Position numbers and translations under genes: made by a program
Origin: Gnetum montanum
Taxonomy: Eukaryota; Streptophyta; Gnetopsida; Gnetales; Gnetaceae
Length of the DNA stretch: 64,000 nt
NCBI GenBank assembly: GCA_015680685.1
Contig: MNCI01009202.1
Location: forward strand, 61,270-125,269
Direction: 5' to 3'
The notes under the pieces: model-generated
The model's database searches: none
Told to the model about the DNA's origin: nothing
The model's input: the letters and a program-made list of their open reading frames with translations, nothing else
Shown: piece by piece, positions 23,995 through 34,613 of the stretch
How the letters are laid out: every line of letters starts with the position of its first letter
Position numbering within the stretch: position 1 is the stretch's first letter

Positions 23995-24475
23995 CCCGAA
24001 ATCGCCTTAATCTAGCAATTTCATTTACGCTTTGTATCTTAATTTCATTTACGCTCTGTACCTGAATCTAATTTACGCTTTGTACTTGAATTTCATTTGT
24101 GCTTTGTACCGGAATTTCATTTACAATTTGTACCTTAAACTATCCATGGCATGAAACGGCCTTAAACTATCCATGGCCCGAAATGGCCTAAAACTAATTG
24201 CAACCTGCCATGGCTTAAAACTGGCAACTTAATGTTTATTTGATTCCTTCACTCATGTGGCAAGGGCCCTAAATGGCCTTAAACTATCCATGGCCCGAAA
24301 CGGCCTTAAACTATCCATGGCCCGCAATGGCCTTAAACTATCTATTTCAATCACAACTTACCCCTGCACTACTCAAAGGCCCGAAATGGCCGTGAACTAA
24401 CAATTTCATTTACACTTTACAATTAAACAATTTAGTAGCCCGCAATGGCTTCAAACTAGTAACTGCATTAATACC
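23995..24475 (+). repeat. Degenerate tandem array (GGCCCGAAATGGCCTTAAACT units)
   Basis: About ten variants of a 25-30 bp unit containing GGCCCGAAA(T/C)GGCCTTAAACTA, interleaved with ATTTACGCTTTGTACC units (24020-24140). It lies between protease and the 3' end of the antisense gene. Related words occur at 29235-29260 and 29430-29450 and in the array at 33045-33420. Confidence 0.7.
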
Positions 24476-24663
24476 ACACTCTTAAAACTAATTACGATTT
24501 ATCATAACGTAAAAACCTACGATACGCTTTACATAAAGAGAAAACAACAACAAAAAAAGAACATCAAAATTAACACCAAAATTTGTATCAAATACATTAA
24601 AAGAAAAAATATTGTCTCTTGTTTCATTACACCACAATAAAAGCCAAGGCTAATTCAGCCATG

Positions 24664-24921
24664 CTACATGTCTCCCTTGTTACCACTATCTCCTGTATCC
24701 CCTAGTTCAACTTCTACTCTGAGGAGGTCATCCTCATAGGGGCCACCCTTTGCATGAGGGACCTCTTCATAAGGGCGTCCCTCTTCATGAGGCTCTTCAG
24801 TAGGGGGTTGCTCACCATGGCATCAACCAGCTTCATTACACTCTATTTCCTATAAACCCTCTTCATGAGGACCACCACCTTCGTTAGCTTCACCCTGCTG
24901 AGGATTCTCCTTAAGTTGTTC
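24664..24921 (-). pseudogene. Exon 7 of the antisense gene (acidic tail)
   Basis: Begins EQLKENPQQGEANEGGG after acceptor GATCGTAG. PHEEG occurs twice, with the related YEEV and YEDD, and the frame ends GDSGNKGDM, stop. It includes two internal stops (TAG, TGA). Low complexity and strongly acidic. The phase-0 junction with exon 6 and the short intron are the reason to include it. Confidence 0.6.
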
Positions 24922-25000
24922 CTACGATCAGACATGATACATATATTAACATCATCATCAAAGCTAGGTATAACAAAAATGCAATAATACCGCAACTTAC

Positions 25001-26031
25001 CTATGATGGTCCCGCATCAGCAGCAAAGGGGACTTGTTCTAAGCCAATCCAAAGATGTTGCATGATTTCTTCCTTGGTGAGCTCAGACCAAACCCTGTCC
25101 CCTAGATTACTTCCAGCCTTGACCTTCCCCTTCTCCACAAGAGTCTATCGGGGTGGTTTGGGGAAGAAATAAGGGATGGTAGTCTCACCACCAGGAAGAG
25201 TCACTTCCCTTTCCAGAGAGGCACTCACCATCACTTGCTCCTAGAACTTCTCAAATGCTTTGGAAGCACCAATAATGTCGAGGAATAGCCGAAGGGACTG
25301 AGCCTCAACGGCAGACTCCCTATAATGTTGACGATAGGCAGCACTTTCCTGTTTGTAGACATGTTTATGATCTTTTTACGTCTGCCACCACTCTTGTATA
25401 CTCGTGCTAAAGTCCTTCCAATCTTGGTTCTTCTGAGCTAGGAGGTCCATTTGCATACGCTGCTCGACCAGTTCACGGCTAGTTTGGACACTTTTCCTGA
25501 CAACACTCCAATAACGGGTGTAGTCAACAACAGCTACCCTCCAATCCTCGCTTTCCTTTTCCTGGGCTTGCAGGAATTCATTCCGCGATCTTAAATCCCC
25601 AACCTCATCACGTAGAGCCACCCTCTCCTTCTCCGACCTTTGCAACCTCTTCCAAAGGTCCTCATTTACGCTTTGACATTCCCATAAGGAGCGAGTCAAG
25701 TGTACAACACATTTACGCATCTCATCGTAAATGTTGCGTGGCATGATAGTCACTTCTAATGGGGGTTCAATGGCATCTAAATCGATAGGCTCTGACGGAT
25801 CCCATCTAAGGCAAGCTCCTAATAACATAAAATGACAGTTTGGCATAATCAGGTAGCGTAATGCCTCAATAAAATAATTTCTGTGTAATGATTGTAATGT
25901 ACCAGCTTCAGGATCAATTCGCTCTAAGCGACTAATCATGTCTTCGATGACGCCTTCCATGAAGGCGAATTTATCAGGACATTCATCCCAGAATTGAGTC
26001 GCCACTATTGCCAAGTGTACGCTATGGTCAC
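25001..26031 (-). pseudogene. Exon 6 of the antisense gene (coiled coil)
   Basis: Opens with DHSVHLAIVATQFWDECPD and holds an open frame to 25376, then the same frame with three stops (TAA at 25378-25376, and two TAG) to the donor at 25001/25000. About residues 100-190 of the exon form heptads rich in Glu, Arg and Leu (LWKRLQRSEKERVALRDEV, LRSRNEFLQAQEKE), a coiled coil. The last codon before GTAAGT is TAG where CAG would give a perfect CAG/GTAAGT donor. Confidence 0.7.
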
Positions 26032-26655
26032 CTGTTATGCAGAATACATTCCATATAAGGACATGACTGAGACATTACGATGACCAGTACAACCTTTAGA
26101 ACTTGTCTAGAGTCTACTATGCTATAAAACTTAATTTTATCGAGTAACAAACCACTTGCCTTGTCTAGTTCAAGCCGAAAGAACTTCAGCATCCTCAACC
26201 ACTACTTCCTCTTCCTGCGCAAGAGCTTGTTCACTCCTTGCCTTATTGACTGGGGCCTCTTCTTCTGAAACCGAGGCCCATTCTCTACGCTGTAAGACTA
26301 TAGCCCTTGTTTCAGGGGTCAACCGTTCCACAACCTTTTCCTTTGCTGTCATATAACATAGCCAGTTAACATAAGATTTCACCTTTGTTCAACGAATATT
26401 ACGCTAAGCAATGGCGTCTCTACGTAAATCATAACCATTGGTACATTTCACCACTTACCACCTGGAGGATTACTCCTCTGAAACCTTATCTGCATTTTCT
26501 TCCCCACACCACCCGCTAGTTTGGCAGATTCCCTGGTCAAACGAGGCTTCTTCCATGGCACTAATGAATCCACTATCTCGATGGCCAGATGCCAGTGTAA
26601 GAGGGGGGCACCCCACCCATGCTATCTTGGCCCCACGTTCAAGGTGCCACCATAC

Positions 26656-27842
26656 TTCTAATTGTTACTGACAACGACTCCCCAATCCCTTCAGGAGGGT
26701 CTTGAAACTGGATAGTGCCGAAGACATGGAAAATCCATGGTTTGGAGATCTGGCTTCGATCTTGTTGCACCCAGACCCCATTTCTCTGGACTACCAGAAA
26801 TTCAGCAAAACACTGGAAACAAGCTATGGAGAAGGCAAAATGCACATTGAAATGGAACTCAAGCTTCTTGCAAAGCCTGATCATCTCAATGCGCAAGCCT
26901 TCAGCAAAGTAGCTCGCCCAATTGAATTGTGTCCCCTCCTCTAGGACCTCTCGCATAATTTGGGCCTGCTCGATGGTGAAGAATCTCCATTGTGAGAGTG
27001 TCTTGGGGAATGCCTGGGCCCGGAAAAGGGGGTAAATAGTATGGGCTACCTCCAACTCGATCCTTTCAGCAGCGATTCCCTTAACTTCCTTCTTAACCCC
27101 TAGCCACTCCTCTATCTCTTGCTGGTACTTGGCACTCCTCTTTGATTTTTCCTTTATAGGAAAACCGTCGAAGGGAACGCTAAAGAGATCGACAAATAGC
27201 TGAGCATCAATGTCAAAATTTACGCACACATTACACACACGTATGCAGAGATGCTCAGCTTCTTCGCTGAAGGAGTTGACTAGGGTCAACATTTCACCTG
27301 CTGTAGCATCAGGGGTTATGGCCAAGAATAGGTCCATCAGTCCAACCTCCCGAAGGTTATTGGTTACCACAATTGGCACCGCTCTATGGCCGAGCCAGCG
27401 TTGTGCCTCCTTTATATCACCATAACAAAAGAGGAGATTGTTGGCCTCACGACCGGAGGCCATGATCGTAATCTCCTGTGATTCCCTGACTGCTAACACA
27501 AAACAATAGTTAAGCCGAGGTAGCAACTGATAACATTGATATAATTCATCATCATGATAAAGCTTACCAGGCCCGAAAGATAAAGGAAATAGAGGGATTT
27601 TCCTTTGCACATCTGCAACGGTAAGGGGAGGGTCCAAAGTCCACTCTCTATCCAGCCATTTGAGTTTCTTGCATCTAGAAAAGAAGTCGGCGTAATGGGT
27701 AGGGTATTCTAGGATCTCAAATGCTAGTTGTTCCATGATGGCAGCCCCTATGTTGTTGATAGAGGTAAACTCCCCTATAGCCCTTTCGGCCAATGACAAT
27801 GTATCATTATTGCCCAGAAGATCACTTTCATTGATGAAAAAT
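26656..27842 (-). pseudogene. Exon 3 of the antisense gene (main globular exon)
   Basis: 395 codons without a stop, the longest open frame in the window. Starts after acceptor TGTAG at 27843 with one base completing a Gly codon from exon 2, then FFINESDLLGNND and LSLAERAIGEFTSINN. Mostly helical composition with conserved-looking Trp/Cys (LKWLDREWTL, AQRWLGHRAVP, ...NWASYFAEGLRIEMIRL). It has no signal peptide, no clear membrane span and no catalytic motif I can name. The lack of any stop over 1.2 kb, in an element whose pol frame has about ten, suggests selection until shortly before or after insertion. Ends AGA-A before GTATGG. Confidence 0.75.
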
Positions 27843-29100
27843 CTACACTATAGACAATCTCTCTACACTCAATACGCATCTAAACAGTAATTAGCACATT
27901 ACAATACTATGAAGCGAAATAAAACTTACCCGCCTGCATAATGCATGGTACCAGGTGAATTCTGAAAGTAAGTTGTGAGATGACGAGCCACGAACAGAGT
28001 GTTATAGGTGTGATAGCAGTTAAACCTGGGCATCTCCCAGATCAAGCCCACATGCCTCAAACCCTTGGCGCTCTGTTCGCGGTCTTGCACCCACACAGTT
28101 TCAATCGCATCGTCTGACAGAAATGCCAAGATGCTCTGTGTCGAACCAACCAATAGCATCTCTAAAATGGCAGCAACTTCATTGCCTGGTAGATACGACT
28201 AGACGATTACGCTATAATTACGAAGCAAAACTTGTAAAAATCTCGTGCACCACTTCGAAACCATACCACCTCCTCCTTTATACGAGCATGAGGAGGAGGA
28301 ACATTGGCCGCGAGAACATGAATGTAGCATAGAATGTCCACGATGTCCAAAACGATTAGGACGGGCTTTAACATAACATTGTACGATAAAAAACGTATTA
28401 CTGTTAGACAAACTATTTAGACATAAACATTCATCACGCTACACTAGGGTTCGCACGATTCCTAGAAAATTACAAGGTATGCTAGAGACACATGGCCAAA
28501 ATCGCCCAAACCCTTGCAACAGCTCAAGGTCTGTCTCTGATAATGGTGATAAAAGCAACATTGCGTATTACCCTAGCGTACCATATAACTATTACAAAAA
28601 ATAAAAGGAAAAGAAAACAAAACTCCGATTACGCCATGCATGGATACAGTACTTAGGTTTTTTTTAGCTATACATTACATCTACACAGTATTACTCCATA
28701 TTCCCTAAACTTTCATAACAATACAAAGTCTGTCAAACCGCAATAGCCCAACCCGCGTAAACAAACATTAATGCCTGACGCAACATGCGTATTCAAAATA
28801 AAAACAACTATGACGCTGTAACAAACATGACAATAGTGCAAAGGGGTAGACGGCAATTTACCGGTTAAGCGGAGTAGCTTCCCGAGCCTCTACTCTGGCC
28901 TGTGAAGCCCACTGCAGACTCTCTTGCACTTCGTCAATCCTGGCCAACTTGGCATTCTTTCCTTTGACCTTTGGTGCCATGGCTGCAATCGAACAAAATC
29001 TTCGTAAAGTCATCTGCTCACACTTTGCTTACGCTCCCTTCTTGCTATAGCTAGATCCAAATTCGCGATATCGGTAACCTGTTTTGAGTATGAACCACTG

Positions 29101-29110
29101 GTTTATAAAC
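29101..29110 (-). promoter_or_regulatory. Candidate TATA box of the antisense gene
   Basis: Minus strand reads GTTTATAAAC, about 120 bp upstream of the start codon at 28980. It is the only TATA-like word in that interval. Promoter function is inference. Confidence 0.4.
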
Positions 29111-29539
29111 AAAACGCCTAAAACTAACTAATTCTTTCTACTTGATTAATGTGCAACTTTCCCGAAATGCTGATGTCAATATGACATGGAACACGAAGAT
29201 CAGGGCATTAATTTCGTAGATATCGCTCGAGTTACGGTCTGAAACGACCCTAAACTAATACATAGCTTATCACCTCGTAATCTGGTCGCATTAACTATGG
29301 TCTGTACAAAATTTCAAATCTAATTATTTCGACACGCTAGACACGCCACGTTACACCTTTCATCCTATTTCATACGCTAGCATCTAGGAAGCCTAGCTCG
29401 TCATTTTTAAAAAAACTATGCGTATTTGTAACGGTCCACTAAGACCTTAAACTGGAAGCTTCTCTAACACGCAATTCTGATGCAGAAAAAAAAACTTTTA
29501 TCATTCAACAGATTGGCAAAAAAATAATGTAATAACTTC

Positions 29540-29558
29540 CATTTTTGGCGATTTTGCA
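29540..29558 (+). other. Candidate splice acceptor before pol in element T
   Basis: CCATTTTTGGCGATTTTGCAG/GG is a pyrimidine-rich tract ending in AG about 190 bp before the first clear reverse-transcriptase-region codons. With the donor-like CCG/GTAAAC at 23819 it would remove the antisense-gene block from a sense transcript. A later acceptor (CATCTAG near 29722) is also possible. Confidence 0.35.
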
Positions 29559-29739
29559 GGGCCATTCGCAAATGGACACAGCTTTATCCACGCCCGTAGC
29601 CTTAACAGGGCCACATGGGAAGATCATTAGATAGTTTAATCACACGCTAGTAAGAACAAACCTTTCTCTTTATGACGCAACCATAGCAACATTGGAAACA
29701 TCACCAAACTAGCCTGAACATCTAGCCTGAACACTCGAC

Positions 29740-31300
29740 CTGGAGGCTGGTGATGTAACCAAGGACCCTCTTAGCAAGGTCCCTGTGGTTACGCACAAGA
29801 GTGAAAATAAAACTCTTAGGATTAGTTCCCTCCTAGACCAACAGATGCAAAGTGACATAACAAAAGTTCTCCAAAATAGTGTTGCTGTATTCGTGTGGTC
29901 GTACGAAGACATGCCAGTTTTAAACCCGAGATTAATACAACACAACATAATCTTAGACCCACGCATCAAACCAATTAGACAGAAGGCATGAAAGATTAAG
30001 CTAGAAATTGTGCTAGCAGTGCGTAATGAAATCACCAAGTTGTATCAGGCTAGTTTCATTCGCACGGTCGATTACTCAGACTGGGTATCCAACATCATAG
30101 TTGTCTCCAAGAAAACGTGAGGCATACGCATCTGCATAGACTTCCAGGATCTGAACAAAGCTATGACTAAGGACAACTTCCCGTTACCGAGTATCGACCA
30201 ACTAATCAACACAACAGCTGGTCATGCGCTTCTATACTTTATAGATGGTTTTTCAGGCTATAATCAAATTCGTATTAATCCAGAGCACCAATTGACTACA
30301 ACATTCATGATGCCCTGGGGGACCTTCTGTTATACCATGATGCCTTTTGGGCTAAAAAACGCCAGAGCAACATATCAATGAGCCATGACATACATCTTTA
30401 GCGATTATCTCTTAGGGAGATTGAACAACTACGTAGATGACATAGCTGTCAAGTTTATAAAGTCAGAAGATCCTTCAAAAGACCTAGAGTTAGTCCTTAA
30501 ATAATGTCTCAAACATGACTTACAGCTCAACCCAAAGAAATGCATATTCGGAGTCAAAACCGGACGCATATTGGGGTTTGTGGTATCAGAGACTGGCATT
30601 CGAGTCAACCCCGACAAGGTCAAAGCCATCGTTCATTTAACGCCACCTACAAACCTCAAGGAACTACGTGGGTTGCAGGGCAAGCTTCAATTTATCAGGC
30701 AATTCATTTCAAAGTTAACAAATAAATTACATCCCATGCAACATCTCCTTAAGAAGGGTGTTAATTTTGAATGGACCGATGACTACTAGTGTGCATTTGA
30801 CACTTTAAGAAAGGAACTGCAACATTTGCCAACGGTTTTCCCACCACAAAGGGATCAGCCTTTTTACATCTATCTAGCAAACTCAGACGTGTCTATAGCT
30901 GCGCTACTTTGCCAAAAAAGAAACAACGGGTCAGAAGCTCCTATCTATTACCTCAATCACACTCTATTTGCGTACAAGACAAGGTACAATGAAGTGGAGC
31001 ATAACTGTTTGGCATTGGTTTTCGCACTCAAAAAATGTAGGCATTATATTTTCTGCAATTAGGTCAATATCATTTGCAAAAATAATATTCTGTGAGCTAT
31101 CTCGAACAACTTGTATGAGAGTAGTAGAATAGCTTGTTGGAAGGCTATCGCAGCAGAATTTGATTTACATTATGTTGGCCAGTCATCCACCAAAGGCTAA
31201 GCCATAGCTGACCAGTTAGCAACATCACCGATTAACAATCGAGCTACAATAGAGCCGAAAATCCTGGATGAGCATGTACACAGTTTAAGCCCTGTATCAA
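29740..31300 (+). pseudogene. Reverse transcriptase and first RNase H of element T
   Basis: One frame runs from EAGDVTKDPL (29742) through the whole of pol. RT: WVSNIIVVSKKT, IDFQDLNKA (fingers), DNFPLPSIDQLI, catalytic FIDGFSGYNQI and the YVDD box (30430-30441), ending GFVVSETGIRVNPDKVKAI and LKELRGLQGKLQFI (thumb/connection). First RNase H: FYIYLANSDVSIAALL, PIYYLNHTLF, RYNEVEHNCLALVFALKK. Stops: TGA at 29989, 30118 and 30379, TAA near 30502, TAG near 30787 and in 31060, TGA near 31093, TAA near 31198. Most stand where Arg or Gln is conserved. It would copy element RNA into DNA. Confidence 0.9.
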
Positions 31301-31312
31301 CAAGCCTTGAAG

Positions 31313-31978
31313 TAATGTTATACTTTGACGGAGCTTCAACCACTAGAGGCAGCAGTGCCACCGCTGTTATTATGCTTTCTCCCGAGGATGTGCGTCCATT
31401 GGCTTACCGCCTAACCTTCCCTTGTACGAACAATGTGGCAGAGTATGAGGGGCTTCTCAGAGGATTGTTAACAGCCAAAGAACTCAACGTTCAACACCTG
31501 GCAATCCAAGGTGATTCGATGCTCGTCATCAATCAAATCACAGAAGTCTACGCCTGCAAGGCTGTTCACCTACAACCCTACAGCAATATAGCTAAAGATC
31601 TCCTAAAACAATTCGTGATAGCCGATGTCCAACACGTGCCGTGTAATGAAAACACTATGGCCGATGCACTGGCCACATTGGCGCTAAACGTGCCACCACA
31701 CTTGTTTGCCACTTGGCTTGCTTTAATGATGGAATGCACAGATCCTGTCATTCAAGAGGTGCAAATCTCTTCATTAAACGGGAGAGGAACATCAGAATGG
31801 TACGATGACATTAAGACTTACCTTCTGCATGGCAAACCACCGCACGAGCTAACACATGCGCAAAAAGATGCAGTGCGCAAGCGTGCCAGGCAATACGTCA
31901 TACTTAGAGACAGTACTCTCTGTAGATGCTCTTTCGATGGGGTATTGCTAACCTACATTAACAGTGACCAAGCACAGT
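31313..31978 (+). pseudogene. Second (archaeal-like) RNase H of element T
   Basis: Open for 221 codons with MLYFDGASTTRGSSATAVIM, AEYEGLLRGLLTAKEL, GDSMLVINQI and MADALATLA. These are the D, E, D, D-spaced motifs of the additional RNase H that follows the first in Tat-lineage elements. It is the best-preserved part of pol. The tail leads to the integrase N-terminus and ends with a TGA where Arg is expected. Confidence 0.88.
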
Positions 31979-33031
31979 GAATAGTTAACGAAGTCCACGA
32001 GGGGCTGTGCGGAGGACACGTAGCCCCGCGAGCAATGGCCGCTAAAATCAGACACCTAGGATACTATTGGCCTTACATGGAAAAAGACTGCCTTGTCAAG
32101 GTTAAGACGTGCGACACGTGCCAGCGTTACCCAAATCTAATACACGTGTCACCAACTGAGTTGCACACTACACAGGTCACTTTGCCATTCCAATGATGGG
32201 GACTAGATATTATAGGCCCTATTGCGCCTAAGTCTTCCGCAGAACATAGCTTCATTATCACCGCCACTAAGTATTTCACGAAGTGCGTCGAGGCCATTCC
32301 CCTATGGAAGATTACATCTCAACAGGTTTGCCATTTCATCTTAGACAATGTAGTAACCAGATTTGGACTTCCTATGACTATTGTGACTGACAATGGACCA
32401 CAATTTAGTAGTACAGAAACCAAATCTTTTTGCGATAATCTTGGTATCAAGCAATCTTTTTTTTCACCCTATTACCCACAAGAAAATGATCAAGCAGAAG
32501 TAACAAACAAGGTAATTATCAATCTGCTTAAGAAGATGCTCATCAACAATAGAAAACGATGGCATGAGAAAATCCTCTACGTGCTATGGGTGTATCGTAC
32601 GATGTGCAGAACAGCTATAAACATGACACCCTATAGCCTAGTCTATGGATCTGAAGCAGTATTGCCCTTGGAATTACAAGTTCCCTCATTACAGATGGTC
32701 CTCTCCATGGTTATAAATGAGACTCAGCACAACGAGTCTAGGATCATGGATTTGGACTCAGTAGAATATCCAAACGCTCGACACCATTGAAAGATATCAG
32801 GACAAACAAAGATAGAAGCATCGGCAAAATCCGCACCAACGACCTATCAAGAAGGGAGACTTAGTTCTCAAGGCCATTCATGAACCAATAGGCAAGTTCT
32901 CTGTAAACTGGGAAGGCCCTTTCTTGGTCATCGACGCATACAATAACGAAGCTTTCAAGTTAGCAGATATCGACGGCAACGAGCTACTAAATCCAGTGAA
33001 TCATCTGTATCTCAAGTGGTACCACATCTGA
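31979..33031 (+). pseudogene. Integrase of element T
   Basis: Zinc domain H-x-H-C-C present (VHEGLCGGHVAPR ... CDTCQRY). Catalytic D,D,E: WGLDIIGPI (first D, about 32195), VTDNGPQF (32383) and ENDQAEVTNK (32485; usually NGQAE, so G is changed). TGA before WGLD. A frame change near 32770 leads to the C-terminal part in another frame: KKGDLVLKAIHEP, WEGPFLVIDAY, and LYLKWYHI then stop at 33029-33031. No chromodomain follows, as expected for Tat. It would insert element DNA. Confidence 0.88.
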
Positions 33032-34600
33032 GCATCGACTCAACTCAAACTTAGGTAACAAACGTCCACTACGACATAAAACTGGCAAAGTTGTAAACGT
33101 CCACTACGATGTAAAATTGGTAATTCTTGCACGTGTTCGCCAAGATGCTAAACTGGCAAAGTTTCTGACCGTCCGCCATGATGTGAAACTGGCAAGGTAA
33201 GCACATGTCTGCTAAGATGCTAAACCATCACAGACTTGTCCCTGGGTCACGACATAAAACTGACACCCACAGCACGGTCTTCTAGGAACATAAACTAGTT
33301 CTTCCGCTGTCTGCTACGACGTAAAACTAACAGGTTTCAGTCTGCCCAGTTGTTAAACTGGGACCACAATCTGGTAAGACTTAAAACCAACAACAACGGT
33401 CAACCAGGACCCAAAACTGGAATCTGTCAAAAGGAAATCCATGAAGCAAGAAAGCATGATCACTCTTGCACTGCATCCCTACTAGATGGAGCAGGTAAGT
33501 CATTAGAATAGATGTAATGTCGCTACCCCATCAGCATCCTACTGATTCCTCAGACATGCCAAAAGGCATACTACTGATCCCTCGGAGATGTTGCTATGAC
33601 AACCACTTCATAGTTGCAACTCTTGGGATCAAACTTTGTCACTTAGGGCACTAAAGAAACTGTGGTTATCCATAGTCTCAGTGGCCTCCATCCATCGCCA
33701 TCACCAGATTATGGCTTAGCAGATTCATCTGACATGTTCTTTTCCTAGTCCTTTGAGCAAGATGAATCTGGTTGTCGACGGCAACTTCATGAACCACGTC
33801 ATCAACCTTGCTCCTTGCTATGGTCCCTATTTCAATGGCTTACGCTCTCCTTGTCACTTTGAATGGTGCTTGTTTCAACAGCCTCCCTCCTTAGCAATCA
33901 AGATATTTGTTTCTAGCTCTCTGTTCTCTGTTATGTTTTGCAGGTTACTTGTTACAATAGCGTTGATAGAGAATACTTTCATTGGAAGGTGAGGTTTTAT
34001 GGCATTTTGAGGTGGCTGCTTAGACTAGCCTAGCTACTTGGAACTACAAACCCTACCTTTCTCTCCATTGGATACATTACTTTGTTTTCCTCTTTCCTTA
34101 TCCTTACACTTATCTCTACCTTCTTCTCTGCTTGTACAAAATGTAAGCATTAAGTCGATCTTTTTGCATCATCATTTCCACACTCCGACATAACGCAACT
34201 CGCCTTGTGGGATGCAATCTGCATTTTTTTCAAAAAAAAAAAAACAAGAATGACATTTGGCAAAAATGGGTGTAAAACAACTCATCTAGGCCATGTGGGC
34301 ATAACACAACTCATCCTTGCAAGCCCCTCATATGCAATATGATGACATAGATACATTAGCGAAAGGATGTAACGACCCATTCGGAAAAGCTTCATGTTCA
34401 TGTATTTGAGTCTTCCCCGAACCTACCATCTTTAACTCCTGTAAGATCCCTCATATACCCTATGGCCCTCCATCTTTGCACTTCTAAGTTTCACAGAACG
34501 ACATTTGAGCAGTCCCCGACAGATGCTAGTGATGCTTTAACCTTTTCGGTGTTTCGTATTCTTTGTCGATGTCTTTCGGGCAAGCCCTCTAAACGTCAAC
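33032..34600 (+). other. 3' untranslated spacer of element T
   Basis: No gene. 33045-33420 is a degenerate array of CGACATAAAACTGGCAAAG-like units (TAAACTGGCA core) related to the array at 24.0-24.5 kb. The rest is unique, with an A run at 34237. An 80-codon open frame at 33753 has no support as a gene. Confidence 0.6.
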
Positions 34601-34613
34601 AAAGAGGGGCCAT
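34601..34613 (+). other. Polypurine tract of element T
   Basis: AAAGAGGGGCCAT directly before the TGAAACA of the 3' LTR. Confidence 0.7.

Larger units (their letters stand above)
24664..28980 (-). pseudogene. Antisense multi-exon gene inside element T
   Basis: Minus strand, opposite to gag-pol. Start codon 28980-28978. Exons: E1 28980-28862 (MAPKVKGKNAKLARIDEV...); E2 about 28230 or earlier to 27930; E3 27842-26656; E4 26572-26459; E5 about 26382-26160; E6 26031-25001; E7 24921-24664, stop TAG 24666-24664. Introns E2/E3 (87 nt, CGG/GTAAGT...TGTAG), E3/E4 (83 nt) and E6/E7 (79 nt, donor TAG/GTAAGT) are GT-AG. E5/E6 (128 nt) is GC-AG (AAG/GCAAGT). All four join in matching codon phase. E4/E5 has good sites but is off by phase, and the start of E2 is unresolved. 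Product about 900 residues: a globular region (E2-E4), a coiled coil in E6 and an acidic tail with PHEEG repeats in E7. Stops inside E6 and E7 are C-to-T types, so this copy is dead. I do not recognise the family. Tat elements are known to carry extra ORFs, some antisense. Confidence 0.75.

Noticed and set aside
26702-27425. Plus-strand open frames across the antisense gene (for example 26702-26944 and 27210-27425)
   Set aside because: Shadows of exon 3 on the opposite strand; no domain content.
33753-33992. 79-codon ORF in the 3' spacer of element T
   Set aside because: No motif, ordinary chance length, and not next to any signal.
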